Shown one piece after another: positions 7,646 through 15,468 of a DNA stretch of 28,696 nucleotides (position 1 is its first letter; every line of letters begins with the position of its first letter). The DNA comes from CAXSEF01 sp050955025 (GTDB taxonomy: Bacteria; Pseudomonadota; Alphaproteobacteria; Acetobacterales; Acetobacteraceae): NCBI GenBank assembly GCA_050955025.1, contig JBPBQX010000265.1:1-28696 (forward strand). Reading direction: 5' to 3'. Below the pieces are notes generated by a model. It was given only the letters and a program-made list of their open reading frames with translations, did no database searches and was not told where the DNA came from. A program made the translations under genes and the position numbers.

Positions 7646-8176
7646 ATGATCCTCTTCACCGCGGACACCCATTTCGGCCATGGCGGCGCGCTGGGCTTGT
7701 ATCGCCGCCCCTTCGAGGGCGTCGCCGACATGGACGCGACGATGGAGCGGCTGTGGAACGAGACGGTGGCGCCGGACGACGAGGTCTGGCACCTCGGCGA
7801 CGTCGCGGTCGGGCCGCGCTCGCCCGGGCCCGCGGCGCTGTTCGCCGCCCGCCTCGCCGCGCGCCTGGAGCGGCTGCACGGCCGCAAGCACCTGGTCACC
7901 GGCAACAACGACCCCGACAGCGTGCGGTCCTGGCCCGGCTGGCACAACGTGCAGCCGTACGCCGAGATCGAGGCGGAGGGCACGGCGCTGGTGCTGTGCC
8001 ACTATGCCCTGCGCTCCTGGAACGGCATGGGCCGCGGCGCCGTGAACCTGCACGGCCACAGCCACGGCCGCCTCGCGCCCATGACCCGGCAGTTCGACGT
8101 GGGCGTGGACGTCCGCGACTTCCGCCCGGCGACGCTGGCCGGCCTGCTGCGGCCCGGCCGCCGTGTCGCGCGCTAG
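7646..8176 (+). CDS. Small calcineurin-like metallophosphoesterase
   Basis: A 176-residue cytoplasmic metallophosphoesterase with a complete two-metal site. ADTHFGH (D7, H9), WHLGDVAVG (D52), VTGNND (N88), LCHYALRSW (H119) and NLHGHSH (H136, H138, H140) appear in the canonical order. Short bacterial members of this type are often annotated as phosphoesterases of unknown substrate, sometimes phage-related. ATG 7646 has AGGAG about 11 bases upstream. The gene stands alone, divergent from the GT87-like gene and followed 149 bases later by the transglutaminase-like gene. Nothing in the neighbourhood indicates the substrate. Confidence 0.9.
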   Translation: MILFTADTHFGHGGALGLYRRPFEGVADMDATMERLWNETVAPDDEVWHLGDVAVGPRSPGPAALFAARLAARLERLHGRKHLVTGNNDPDSVRSWPGWHNVQPYAEIEAEGTALVLCHYALRSWNGMGRGAVNLHGHSHGRLAPMTRQFDVGVDVRDFRPATLAGLLRPGRRVAR

Positions 8177-8325
8177 TCCCGTCTCCCCGCGAACAGGCTT
8201 TCGTGCCGGCAATCCCGCCTCTTCCACCAGCGCCGATCCTGCGGCATCCTTGCCCAGACGCAGGTGACGCGGACCCGTGAGGTCCAGCCCACGCTCCCTG
8301 CCCCCCAGCCCGACAGGACCAGAGC

Positions 8326-9468
8326 ATGCATCGACGCCACCTCGTGGGCGCCCTCATGGCGTCGCCATGCCTCGCACTCGGCCGCCCGTCGCATGCGCAA
8401 GAGGCCGCCCCGGTGAAGGAAGGGGACGGCTGGCGGCAGTTCGAGGTGACCACACGCGTCACGCTGTCCGATGCGCCCGGGCCTGCGCAGCTCTGGCTTC
8501 CTCTGGCCCAGACCGCGGCCGGCTACCAGTCCGCGGGCGCCCTGTCCTGGACCACCGGGCACGACACCGACATCGTGCGTCGCGTGCGCGACGAACGCTA
8601 CGGCGCACCGCTGCTGAGGGTGGATTTCGGCGGCCGAACCACGGCGACCACCGACACGCCAGGAGCCGCCGCGGCGGGCACGCCTCAGGGCGGCATTCCC
8701 CAGGATGCCGCGAAGACGATCACCGTGGTGCAGCAGGTCGAAACCCGAACCCGCGGCGCGCTTCCCTTCGCGTCCCTGGGCATGGCGGAACGTCGCTTCT
8801 GGACGGAACCCATGCCGAGTGCCCCCACCGATGGCCTGGTGCGCGAGACCGCGGAGCGCATCACCGCCGGCCGGACCGGCGACCGTGCCAGGCTGCGTGC
8901 GCTCTACGACTGGGTCGTCGATACCACCTACCGACGCGCGGAGATCCCCGGGTGCGGCACCGGCGACTACGTCTCGATGCTGCAGTCCGGCGTATTCGGG
9001 GGAAAGTGCGCCGACATCAACGGCCTGCTGGTCGGCTTGGCACGCTCGATCGGTCTTCCTGCCCGCGACGTGTACGGCATCCGGGTCGCGGCCTCGCAGC
9101 TGGCGGCATCGCTCGGCCGGGGAGGCGACATCAGCAGGGCCCAACATTGCCGTGCCGAGGTGTTCCTCGATGACGAGGGCTGGTTCCCCGTGGACCCCGC
9201 CGATGTGCGCAAGGTCATCCTGGAGCAGCATCTCGAGGCGGACAGCAGGCTGGTCCGCGACCTGCGCGAACGACTGTTCGGCCACTGGGAGATGAACTGG
9301 ATCGGCTACAACAGCGCCACCGACCTGGAATTTCCGGACTCCGGCGCCCGGCGCCCGAACTTCGCGTTCCTGATGTATCCGTGCGCCTTCACGTCGGCAG
9401 GCCAGCCCGACTGCCTCGACCCCGCGGGGTTCCGCTACGAGATCACGTCGCGCGAGCTCACAGCCTGA
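8326..9468 (+). CDS. Exported transglutaminase-like protein
   Basis: A 380-residue protein with a short N-terminal signal peptide (MHRRHLVGALMASPCLALG, likely cleaved near SHAQ at 22-25). A transglutaminase-like cysteine-protease fold lies in the second half. The triad is visible as C228 in GGKCADINGL, H274 in RAQHCRAEVFL, and D290 in FPVDPADV. The region at 35-165 is probably the beta-rich N-terminal domain common in this family (DUF3857-like or similar). Bacterial members are proteases or amidases rather than cross-linking enzymes, and this one should act in the periplasm. AGGA precedes ATG 8326 by about 11 bases. It is a single gene that converges on the DUF3597 gene across ~180 bases. The substrate is unknown. 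Confidence 0.87.
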   Translation: MHRRHLVGALMASPCLALGRPSHAQEAAPVKEGDGWRQFEVTTRVTLSDAPGPAQLWLPLAQTAAGYQSAGALSWTTGHDTDIVRRVRDERYGAPLLRVDFGGRTTATTDTPGAAAAGTPQGGIPQDAAKTITVVQQVETRTRGALPFASLGMAERRFWTEPMPSAPTDGLVRETAERITAGRTGDRARLRALYDWVVDTTYRRAEIPGCGTGDYVSMLQSGVFGGKCADINGLLVGLARSIGLPARDVYGIRVAASQLAASLGRGGDISRAQHCRAEVFLDDEGWFPVDPADVRKVILEQHLEADSRLVRDLRERLFGHWEMNWIGYNSATDLEFPDSGARRPNFAFLMYPCAFTSAGQPDCLDPAGFRYEITSRELTA

Positions 9469-9648
9469 TCTGCCGTCGACACGCAAGGAACACGAACGGT
9501 CCTGCCCCTCCGCCTACCCGAACCGACGAATGACGGCCCGGGTTGAGGATCGTGCAAAGACTGGCTCCGGCCGCACGGTCCTGAACCACGGACGGTCTCG
9601 GCACGGAGCCACGTCCCGCAAACCCGGATCAGTCCCGCCCGGAGAGCC

Positions 9649-10050
9649 TCAGCCCTTGAGGTCGTCCGGAACCTTGCCGCCATTCTCGGCGAGCTTCTGC
9701 ATGACCGCGCTGTGCAGCCACACGTTCATGCTCGCCGAGTCGTTGGTGTCGCCGGTGTAGTGCAGCTCGCCCGCCAGCTCCTTGCGCGCCGCAAGGCTGC
9801 TGTCGAGGCCAAGCAGCTTCATCAGGTCAACGATCGAGTGGCGCCAGTCCAGGGTCTGCCCCGCCTGTGCCGCCTTGGCGGTCAGCACCTCGGACACGTC
9901 GACCGCGGGGGCCGCAGCCTGGGCCGCCGGGGCATCCGGCGTGGTGGTGGCCGCATCCGCGGCGGCAGGCGAGCCAGCCGACGCCGGGGCAGCCGCTGCA
10001 GCCGGGCTTGCGCCGAAGATGGCCGACATGATCGAACCGAAAATGCTCAT
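9649..10050 (-). CDS. DUF3597 domain protein
   Basis: A 133-residue protein with a short N-terminal helix (MSIFGSIMSAIFG), an Ala/Pro/Thr-rich linker at 15-52, and a C-terminal helical domain at about 55-130 with LDWRHSIVDLMKLLGLDSS and KELAGELHYTGD. This matches DUF3597, a small family of unknown function whose name may reflect a LysM- or peptidoglycan-associated context in some annotations. No signal peptide is obvious. GAGGGA lies about 7 bases before ATG 10050, which is preferred to the in-frame ATG at 10077. It follows the SGNH gene by 108 bases on the same strand and may be the last gene of that row, or independent. I can assign no function. Confidence 0.82.
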   Translation of the reverse strand: MSIFGSIMSAIFGASPAAAAAPASAGSPAAADAATTTPDAPAAQAAAPAVDVSEVLTAKAAQAGQTLDWRHSIVDLMKLLGLDSSLAARKELAGELHYTGDTNDSASMNVWLHSAVMQKLAENGGKVPDDLKG

Positions 10051-10158
10051 CGTGGTATCCCTCAAAGAACCACGCACACAACGGCCCGTTCACCCGCAAG
10101 TTCAACCTCCTGTCGCAGCTCCCGGGCGGAACCCGCACCATGTTGTCGGTGCCGCCTG

Positions 10159-11991
10159 CTACGAGACGATGCTCGACACCGGCACGATGCCCGCCGCGAT
10201 CGCGAGCTGGTGCACCGCGACCGAGGGGTGCACGCCGTCGACCGTGCCCGCCACGACCGTGCCGCCCACCGAGGGCACGATCCATCGCCCGGTCCCGTCG
10301 GCGGCCACGCTGTTCAGGTCGACGACGCCGGCGTATCCGTACGACGTGTAGCTGCCGAGCACGCTTGCGTTCCTGGCCACACGCTGCACCTCCACCGGCG
10401 ACGCCGACGCGGTGGCGGTGCCGAAACACAGCATGCTCGATGCCGGCAGCGCGGCCGCGAGCGGCTGGGACAGCACGATGCTCGCCGTCCCGAGGCTGCT
10501 GATCGTCGTGCCTGCCGAGATCGTCCCCGTGCCGCTGCCCGACGGACACACGAGCTGTCCCACCGCCAAGCCGGCGACGCCGGTCATCGCGAGCGTCGTG
10601 CTCGCGCTTGCCGTCGCTGTCGCCGTGGTGCTTGCGGTCGCCACCGGGAACGCCTGGTTCGCGGCGGTCAGGTAGCCGTCGTTGCTGTAGGTCGTGGGCG
10701 GATCCGTCCGCACCCACACCCGCTGCCGCGCCCCCAGGAATGGTGCTGCGGCGGTGGCCAGCGCCGCCATCACCGCGGTGGCCGGAAGTCTGCCGATCTC
10801 GATGTCGTTGCGCCCGAACCCCAGGAACACGTCGGTGACTCCGCTGTCGACCGCAAGGCCGGCCTGCCCCCGCTCCTGCACCGACGCCGCGAACGCCGTG
10901 GTCGACCCGCGCGCCACGCTGATGAACGTGATGCCCTTCGCCGACAGGCTGCGCTGCATGTAGCCCATGCACCCGTACACCCCGTCCGAGTTGTCCCCCG
11001 TCCCCGCGTCGATGCTGTCGCCCAGCAGCAGCGCCGCACCGGGCGCCACAACACCCGCCGGCATCGTCACCAGCGCCAGGATGCCCACCGGGCAGAAGTA
11101 CCCGCCCCCGGTGTTGGCAAGCAGCGACGGGTTGAGCGTCTGGTCGGTCTGCCCCGTGCCGCGCGCCGAGAACTCGCCGGCCAGGCGCGTGGCCACGCCG
11201 GACTGCACCCCGGGGTAGTCCATGAGCTGCAGCCCGGCGGCCGAGAAGCTGGCAAAGTTGCGGACGAAGAACTGCGACCCGGGCGCCGGGCTGCAGGCGA
11301 TGAAGTCGGAGCGGTAGTCCCCGTGCCTGGGCGCGATCGTGAGCGTGCGGCTGCCGCCGAACGTCACCGGCACGACGCTGCCGGTGAAGGTGAACGGCTG
11401 CCCGCCCGCGGTGGCCGCGGTGGTCGCGGCACTCAGGTTGACCGTGGTGGTGCCCGGGTTGTTGCCCGCCCCCGCCGCCGACGCCAGCGGCGCCGAGGCG
11501 ACATAGGTGCCGGCCGCGATCCCGCCGCCCGAGCTGGCAACGGCCGCGCCCTGGCTGATGCCGTTGACCCCCAGCAGCGTGCCCTGGAATGTCGCCACGG
11601 TGCTCCCGCTGGCCTGCGCCGCGCTGGCGTTCACTGTGATTGCTGGCGTGGTCGGGAACGAGAGCGCCGCGGTCAGGCTGGCCGTGACCTGCCGGTCCAC
11701 CTCGCCCGACTGCGGCATGTCGAACGCGGCGTAGACGAGCTGGATCGCCGTGACCTGCCCGACCGGCGGCGCCCACCAGGCGGTCTGGTCCATGCTGGTG
11801 GTCGAGGCAGCATCGAAATAGGCGGCCGAACCGTTGGCGCCGCGCCCGCGGAACCCGATCGGCACCAGCGCCTGCCGCGCTCCGAGCTGCGAGCGCGTGC
11901 GTCCCGGCGAGGGCGGCAGCGCCGCCATCGCCTCGGCGCCAAGCAGGGGCAGGCTGGCGGCGGACAGCATCAGGCCTCGACGACCGAGCAT
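10159..11991 (-). CDS. Exported SGNH/GDSL-type hydrolase with two inserted repeat modules
   Basis: A 610-residue protein with an N-terminal signal of twin-arginine flavour (MLGRRGLMLSAAS, cleavage near AMA at 23). An SGNH hydrolase core sits in the second half: LLLGDSIDAG (S326 nucleophile) at 321-330, FGRND (N395) at 392-396, and DGVHPS (D585, H588) at 585-590. The family includes carbohydrate and lipid esterases. Two Gly/Ala/Thr/Ser-rich modules of similar build (about 125-205 and 450-530, GIAAGTYVAS and TISAGTTISS followed by V-x-LS) resemble beta repeats in phage tail-associated proteins. The second one lies between catalytic blocks III and V. The start overlaps the upstream stop as TGATG with GGAGG before it, so it is translationally coupled to the 265-residue protein. 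A surface-glycan deacetylase or esterase role is inferred. Confidence 0.82.
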   Translation of the reverse strand: MLGRRGLMLSAASLPLLGAEAMAALPPSPGRTRSQLGARQALVPIGFRGRGANGSAAYFDAASTTSMDQTAWWAPPVGQVTAIQLVYAAFDMPQSGEVDRQVTASLTAALSFPTTPAITVNASAAQASGSTVATFQGTLLGVNGISQGAAVASSGGGIAAGTYVASAPLASAAGAGNNPGTTTVNLSAATTAATAGGQPFTFTGSVVPVTFGGSRTLTIAPRHGDYRSDFIACSPAPGSQFFVRNFASFSAAGLQLMDYPGVQSGVATRLAGEFSARGTGQTDQTLNPSLLANTGGGYFCPVGILALVTMPAGVVAPGAALLLGDSIDAGTGDNSDGVYGCMGYMQRSLSAKGITFISVARGSTTAFAASVQERGQAGLAVDSGVTDVFLGFGRNDIEIGRLPATAVMAALATAAAPFLGARQRVWVRTDPPTTYSNDGYLTAANQAFPVATASTTATATASASTTLAMTGVAGLAVGQLVCPSGSGTGTISAGTTISSLGTASIVLSQPLAAALPASSMLCFGTATASASPVEVQRVARNASVLGSYTSYGYAGVVDLNSVAADGTGRWIVPSVGGTVVAGTVDGVHPSVAVHQLAIAAGIVPVSSIVS

Positions 11992-12788
11992 CAGTTGCCC
12001 TCCCCGACCTGGGCCGTGAAAGCCGTTGCGCTGTAGCCGTAGATCGCCCCCGTGGGGACGCCGTCGCCAGGCCCGTACTGCTCCGCCGCGAACACGCCGC
12101 CCGACCCGAACAGCGCGGAGCTGCTGGCGCTCGCCGCCGTCCCGTAGCCCAGCCGGAAGCTGTCCGCCGCGTTGGTGCCGCTGATCCTGAGCGACTTGCG
12201 GTTCGCGTTTGCCGCCAGCAGCAGCGTGCTGGAGCCGGCCGGCACGGACACTTGCGCCTGGGTCAGCACGACGCGATGCACGATGGCCATGGCCGCGCCG
12301 GTGTCCTGGGTGAACACGGGACTCGCCGCGGAACTGTCCACGGTCACCACGCGCACGCCCGCGCTCGCGGTGTAGCCCGCCGTGATGCTGCCCGTGCCTG
12401 CGACGCTGACCGCGACCTGGATCGACGTGCGCCCGGCCACGGAGAACGTGTAGCTGCCGTCCACAGCCGTCGCCGTGGTCCGCGTGTTCGTCGCCCCGCC
12501 CAGGCCTGCGACCGGATAGTACGACGCGCCGCCATTGTCGCTGGCCGAGAAAGCCACGGTCGCGCCCGAGGCGCCCAGCCCGGTCAGGGTGACGGACAAC
12601 GTGCCCGCCCCCGCGTTTGCGAGAACCATCCCGCTGCCGATCACTCCCGCCGCGAAGCTCTGGGTCGCGGTGACGTTGCCCTGAACGGTGGGCAATGGCA
12701 GCGTCCCGGGCATGGCTGTGATGGTCTGTCCACGGGCGGGAAGCGACAGCAGAACGACTGCCGCCGCAAGCCGGTGCGCGCGTTTCAT
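11991..12788 (-). CDS. Exported beta-rich protein with phage-structural-like C-terminal domain
   Basis: A 265-residue protein with a signal peptide (MKRAHRLAAAVVLLSLPARG) and otherwise low-complexity beta-strand sequence rich in Ala, Gly, Ser, Thr and Val. Residues 105-150 (DGSYTFSVAGRTSIQVAVSV) look like an immunoglobulin-like or jelly-roll strand set. Residues 168-265 contain LAANANRKSLRISG, GYGTA, and VPTGAIYGYSATAFTAQV. This pattern is seen in phage head/neck and decoration-type proteins, where a Gly-rich sandwich binds a lattice. That similarity is by eye and tentative. GGGGGAG lies about 6 bases upstream of ATG 12788. It sits 46 bases after the 222-residue protein and overlaps the SGNH gene by one base. 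A secreted or surface-associated structural role is likely. Confidence 0.72.
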   Translation of the reverse strand: MKRAHRLAAAVVLLSLPARGQTITAMPGTLPLPTVQGNVTATQSFAAGVIGSGMVLANAGAGTLSVTLTGLGASGATVAFSASDNGGASYYPVAGLGGATNTRTTATAVDGSYTFSVAGRTSIQVAVSVAGTGSITAGYTASAGVRVVTVDSSAASPVFTQDTGAAMAIVHRVVLTQAQVSVPAGSSTLLLAANANRKSLRISGTNAADSFRLGYGTAASASSSALFGSGGVFAAEQYGPGDGVPTGAIYGYSATAFTAQVGEGN

Positions 12789-12834
12789 GAGAGCTCCCCC
12801 GCTTTCCGGTCCGGGTCGACGTGACGGTCCGATG

Positions 12835-13503
12835 TCACTGCGCGGTGACGACGTAGGTCGCGCCTGCAGCGGCGGACGCCACGGCGACGTTGTCCTGCAG
12901 GACGATCCCCCCCGGCGGCGTGCATCCGAACGAGCCACCCGCCGAGATCTGCAGCGCGCTGGTCATCGTCGCCGACGAGGTCGGGCCAAGATAGACGTAG
13001 AGAACGCCACCGCTGGTGTTCTGCAGCAGGCAGCCCTTCCGCGCGCCCGACGCCGCGAGCGCCGACACGAAAGCTCCCGCCGTGGCCCCTGTCGTGCCGC
13101 CGGTCTGGACCGTGGTGACGCCCGTGGGCGCGGTGAGAACCGAGCCGATGCCGTTCGTGCCCGACGGCAGCGAGGGCAGCGCGGTGACACCGACCGTGCC
13201 GATGGCGTTTGCGCCAGCCGGAAGGGAGGGCAGCGTCGTGACGCCGACCGTGCCAAGAGCGTTCGAACCCGCGGGAAGGGCCGTGCCCGAGGTCAGCAGA
13301 CCCTTGCCCGTCACGGCGTCGAACATCGGCAGCGACGCGTTCGTACCCGGCGCGGCCGTGCCGACGGTGCCGGTCGGCGTGACGGCAGAAGTCCCTGCGG
13401 AACCATTGCCGGAAAGGCTCTGCGCGAGCGCCGGAACAACCGGCAGCATCAGTGCGATCGCGATCTGACCCATGCGCAGCAGGCAGCGGTGAGTGATGCT
13501 CAT
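12835..13503 (-). CDS. Exported repeat protein, paralogue of the 198-residue upstream protein
   Basis: A 222-residue protein with a signal peptide (cleavage near ALA at 27). The middle part (76-121) is an 18-residue tandem repeat: LPAGSNALGTVGVTTLPS, LPAGANAIGTVGVTALPS, then a partial LPSGTNGIGSV. The C-terminal ~95 residues (128-222) align without gaps of note to residues 104-198 of the next protein upstream: shared features are T-x-QT-G-T/A-T, GC-x-x-QNTSG, YV-x-x-GP, A-L-x-I-x-AG, and a final Y-V-x-x-AQ. The tandem LPxGxN-IGxV pattern is familiar from phage-derived structural genes. Two cysteines in the shared domain (C158, C194) could form a disulfide. GGAG precedes ATG 13503. The ATG at 13473 is an alternative start. 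Confidence 0.75.
   Translation of the reverse strand: MSITHRCLLRMGQIAIALMLPVVPALAQSLSGNGSAGTSAVTPTGTVGTAAPGTNASLPMFDAVTGKGLLTSGTALPAGSNALGTVGVTTLPSLPAGANAIGTVGVTALPSLPSGTNGIGSVLTAPTGVTTVQTGGTTGATAGAFVSALAASGARKGCLLQNTSGGVLYVYLGPTSSATMTSALQISAGGSFGCTPPGGIVLQDNVAVASAAAGATYVVTAQ
13141..13278 (-). repeat. Tandem 54-base coding repeat
   Basis: About 2.6 units of an in-frame 54-base repeat encode LPAGxNxxGTVGVTxLPS inside the 222-residue exported protein. Units differ by several substitutions, so the array is not freshly amplified. It is coding rather than CRISPR-like. Confidence 0.75.
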
Positions 13504-13590
13504 TGTCGTCCGACTCCGATGATCGTGATTTGGTCGCGTCTGGAACCGAGGTGGCGCTGTCCCGCGCTCTGCGCCTTGGCAGACAGCTGG

Positions 13591-14187
13591 CTACTGGGCG
13601 AGCAGCACATAGGAGGAGCTGGCGGCCGCGGACGCGATCCAGACGGTGTCCTGGGCAACCACGACACCGCCATGCGCGCAGTCGAGCGGTGTGCCGGCCG
13701 CGATCGCCAGCCCGGCCGCAAGTGCTGTCGGCTGGCTCGGCCCGAAGAACACGTACTCCGTGGCGCCGCTGGTATTCTGGATTGTGCAGCCACGGCGCAG
13801 AGCCGCCCCGGCTGCCGCCAAGGCGACCGTGTAGGTGCCACCGGCCGCACTCGTCGCCCCCGTCGTCTGCAACGTGCTCACACCGACGACCGTGCCGCTC
13901 CCGGAGCCGCCGCCGCCCGACACATACAGGGGGTTGCCCGGGCTCGTACCCGGACAGACCTGCGCCACAGGTTCCTTGCCGCCCAGGCTCGGGCACAATG
14001 TCACGACTGCGGGTGCCTGTGTCTGCCCGAACTGGTTTCCAGCAGCGTCCTCGATCGAGTAATTCGGATAAAGCCGAACAATCGGTGCCACAGCGCCCTG
14101 CGCCCTGACCTGCGTCGGCAATGCGGCCAAGGCACCACCAATCGCACATGCCAGCAGCCATCCTGCGGCAATCGTCAATCGAGCCAT
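13591..14187 (-). CDS. Exported protein, first gene of the phage-like exported operon
   Basis: A 198-residue protein with a signal peptide (MARLTIAAGWLLACAIGGALA, cleavage near RAQ at 28-30). An N-terminal segment has IVRLYPNYSIEDAAGNQFGQ and two cysteines, followed by a Gly/Ser linker (90-98), and then a domain homologous to the C-terminus of the following gene. RRGCTIQNTSG (131-141), YVFFGP, LAIAAGTPLDC and SSYVLLAQ match the paralogue position by position. ATG 14187 has GAGGT about 7 bases upstream. The gene leads a row of four exported proteins reading leftward out of the AT-rich stretch. The role is unknown; a surface or secreted scaffold is the simplest reading. The domain resembles phage neck/tail-type proteins, but I cannot name a family. 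Confidence 0.76.
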   Translation of the reverse strand: MARLTIAAGWLLACAIGGALAALPTQVRAQGAVAPIVRLYPNYSIEDAAGNQFGQTQAPAVVTLCPSLGGKEPVAQVCPGTSPGNPLYVSGGGGSGSGTVVGVSTLQTTGATSAAGGTYTVALAAAGAALRRGCTIQNTSGATEYVFFGPSQPTALAAGLAIAAGTPLDCAHGGVVVAQDTVWIASAAASSSYVLLAQ

Positions 14188-14238
14188 AAATCACCTCGCG
14201 TCAGGATGTCTTAGACAATTGTAGGACGGCTGTTTCGG

Positions 14239-14267
14239 CTTCTAATTACGTGAACTAGCATTTTCAA
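14239..14267 (-). promoter_or_regulatory. Possible promoter for the exported operon
   Basis: Reading on the minus strand, TTGAAA (14262-14267) and TAGAAG (14239-14244) are separated by 17 bases and sit ~50-80 bases ahead of the first gene's ATG. The -35 matches 5 of 6 positions of the sigma-70 consensus and the -10 matches 4 of 6. Chance matches are expected in AT-rich DNA, so this is only a candidate. Confidence 0.28.
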
Positions 14268-14476
14268 TGTAATCGAAGTTCTCGTGACATAATATAATAA
14301 GTTTGCGAGTTTGTTTCATCATTTGTATTTAATACTGTTATTTTACTATAGACACCATTATTTAATAATGATGCTATATGTGTGATGCTGTTTCATATAA
14401 AACTCAGTTTTACTAAATAGTAACTGCATTAAGTAAGATAAGAAGTAAGCTTATTAGTGGTTTAACATCAGGCAGT

Positions 14477-14737
14477 TTATGTCCTATCACGTGTTTTATC
14501 TTGCGCTTCCGGAAGAGCTTGATTCGGCGGAGTCTCTTGCACAGGCACGCTGCGGTTAACCTGGGGATGGCAGACAAGCCAAATCGCTGATTCGGTAGCA
14601 GATATGACCAACGTTCCTTCGGCGCTGAATCCGAAATGCCGCAACATCATGCTCGACATGACACCGACGCCGGTTGCGATACCAATAATTGTTGTACCCG
14701 ATGCAGGAGGCAAAGGATTGTGTAGATTCCAACGCAT
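14477..14737 (-). CDS. Possible small membrane protein in the AT-rich segment
   Basis: An 86-residue frame, the only one in the AT-rich stretch with protein-like composition. A hydrophobic stretch (residues ~15-33, TTIIGIATGVGVMSSMM) is followed by a second moderately hydrophobic segment (43-58, LVISATESAIWLVCHP). The tail is polar and Pro/Gln/Asp-rich. It could be a small two-pass membrane protein, for example of the phage-holin size class. There is no convincing ribosome-binding site before ATG 14737, and no family is recognised. An overlapping plus-strand frame (14604-14870) looks less protein-like. It may be a remnant or chance frame. Confidence 0.35.
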   Translation of the reverse strand: MRWNLHNPLPPASGTTIIGIATGVGVMSSMMLRHFGFSAEGTLVISATESAIWLVCHPQVNRSVPVQETPPNQALPEAQDKTRDRT

Positions 14738-15265
14738 GCTGGTCTATCCCGCACAGACATCAAATTTATTTAAAAACTCTAACATTCTTGATCTGAATAG
14801 ACTCGATGGTTTTTATTTATTGTTTTCAGTCGTGCAATGTCACCATATCCAAGCAGTATGGATATTCTGACTGACGTTGGGGTCAATGGTCCAAGGAATT
14901 CGGTACTGTCGGCCCGCATGGCTCTAACGGCTTGCCGCATACCGTTCCGTCAGCAAGGAGCAGCCGCTTTCCTAAGGCAAGCAGCGACCTTAAATGCTAT
15001 AAATTGTTTACTATACCGGTGGTGGCGCGCTGCATAGAAAGCAACACCACAACACTTAATCAAAATAATTCTAAGCAATATGTCTAATATTTAAATAAAT
15101 ACTATAATACTTCAGAAACATGCTTCCGATGAATTTTTCAAATTATTAAAGATTAGCTATGTTTCTATAGACATTGTTGATCAGAACGGTCTGATTATCG
15201 TCAGACATCCGCCACATGGCCAACTCTAATTGCGTCGACAAATTCCAGGTAGATCCGATCAGAAA

Positions 15266-15341
15266 TGGTGCCCAGGGGCGGAGTCGAACCACCGACACTG
15301 CGATTTTCAGTCGCATGCTCTACCAGCTGAGCTACCTGGGC
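15266..15341 (-). tRNA. tRNA-Phe (GAA)
   Basis: A 76-base tRNA on the minus strand. The acceptor stem GCCCAGG pairs with CCTGGGC, followed by A and an encoded CCA. The D arm has AGCTCAGCTGGTAGAGC, the anticodon arm TGCGA-CTGAAAA-TCGCA has anticodon GAA (phenylalanine), and the T arm carries GGTTCGACTCC. All stems are intact. The 3' end faces the AT-rich segment. It lies ~130 bases downstream of a GT4 gene on the same strand. Confidence 0.97.
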
Positions 15342-15468
15342 ATCCCCGGACCTGACCGGACCTGTGATCTAGCGCAGCGACAGCGCGTGATCAAGCCGCC
15401 TCTCCGGCCCACGATGCACACCGCCGGAGGAACCGGAACAGCCCAACAAGGCGGCACCACCTACCCGG

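Larger units (their letters stand above)
14188..15265. other. AT-rich segment next to tRNA-Phe, probable acquired DNA
   Basis: About 1.08 kb that contrasts sharply with the rest of the window. 14210-14470, 14750-14850 and 15040-15200 are mostly A and T, with many stop codons in all frames. Two patches are nearer 50% G+C: 14480-14745, which holds the only credible small ORF, and 14870-14990, which shows no intact reading frame. It begins at the first gene of the exported operon and ends at the 3' end of tRNA-Phe, a common integration point for mobile elements. No integrase, transposase or terminal repeat is recognisable. A decayed element or xenogeneic regulatory region is the likely explanation. 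Confidence 0.7.

Noticed and set aside
5204..8176. A 990-codon plus-strand open frame across gluQ and the GT87 gene
   Set aside because: It is antisense to well-recognised genes and is Arg/Gln/Gly-rich without motifs, which is expected in high-G+C DNA.
13141..13278. CRISPR-like array
   Set aside because: The repeat is in-frame, coding, contiguous and has no spacers.
10159..14187. Ordinary prophage remnant
   Set aside because: There is no terminase, portal, capsid, integrase or lysis gene, and the proteins carry signal peptides. Phage ancestry remains possible.
14862..15037. Insertion-sequence fragment in the AT-rich island
   Set aside because: The G+C-richer patch has stop codons in every useful frame, no terminal inverted repeats and no recognisable transposase motif.
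15266..15290. Second copy of the tRNA-Phe 3' end as an attachment site
   Set aside because: I found no convincing copy of this sequence to the left by eye; GGTGCCCGGG at about 11446 is too short to count.
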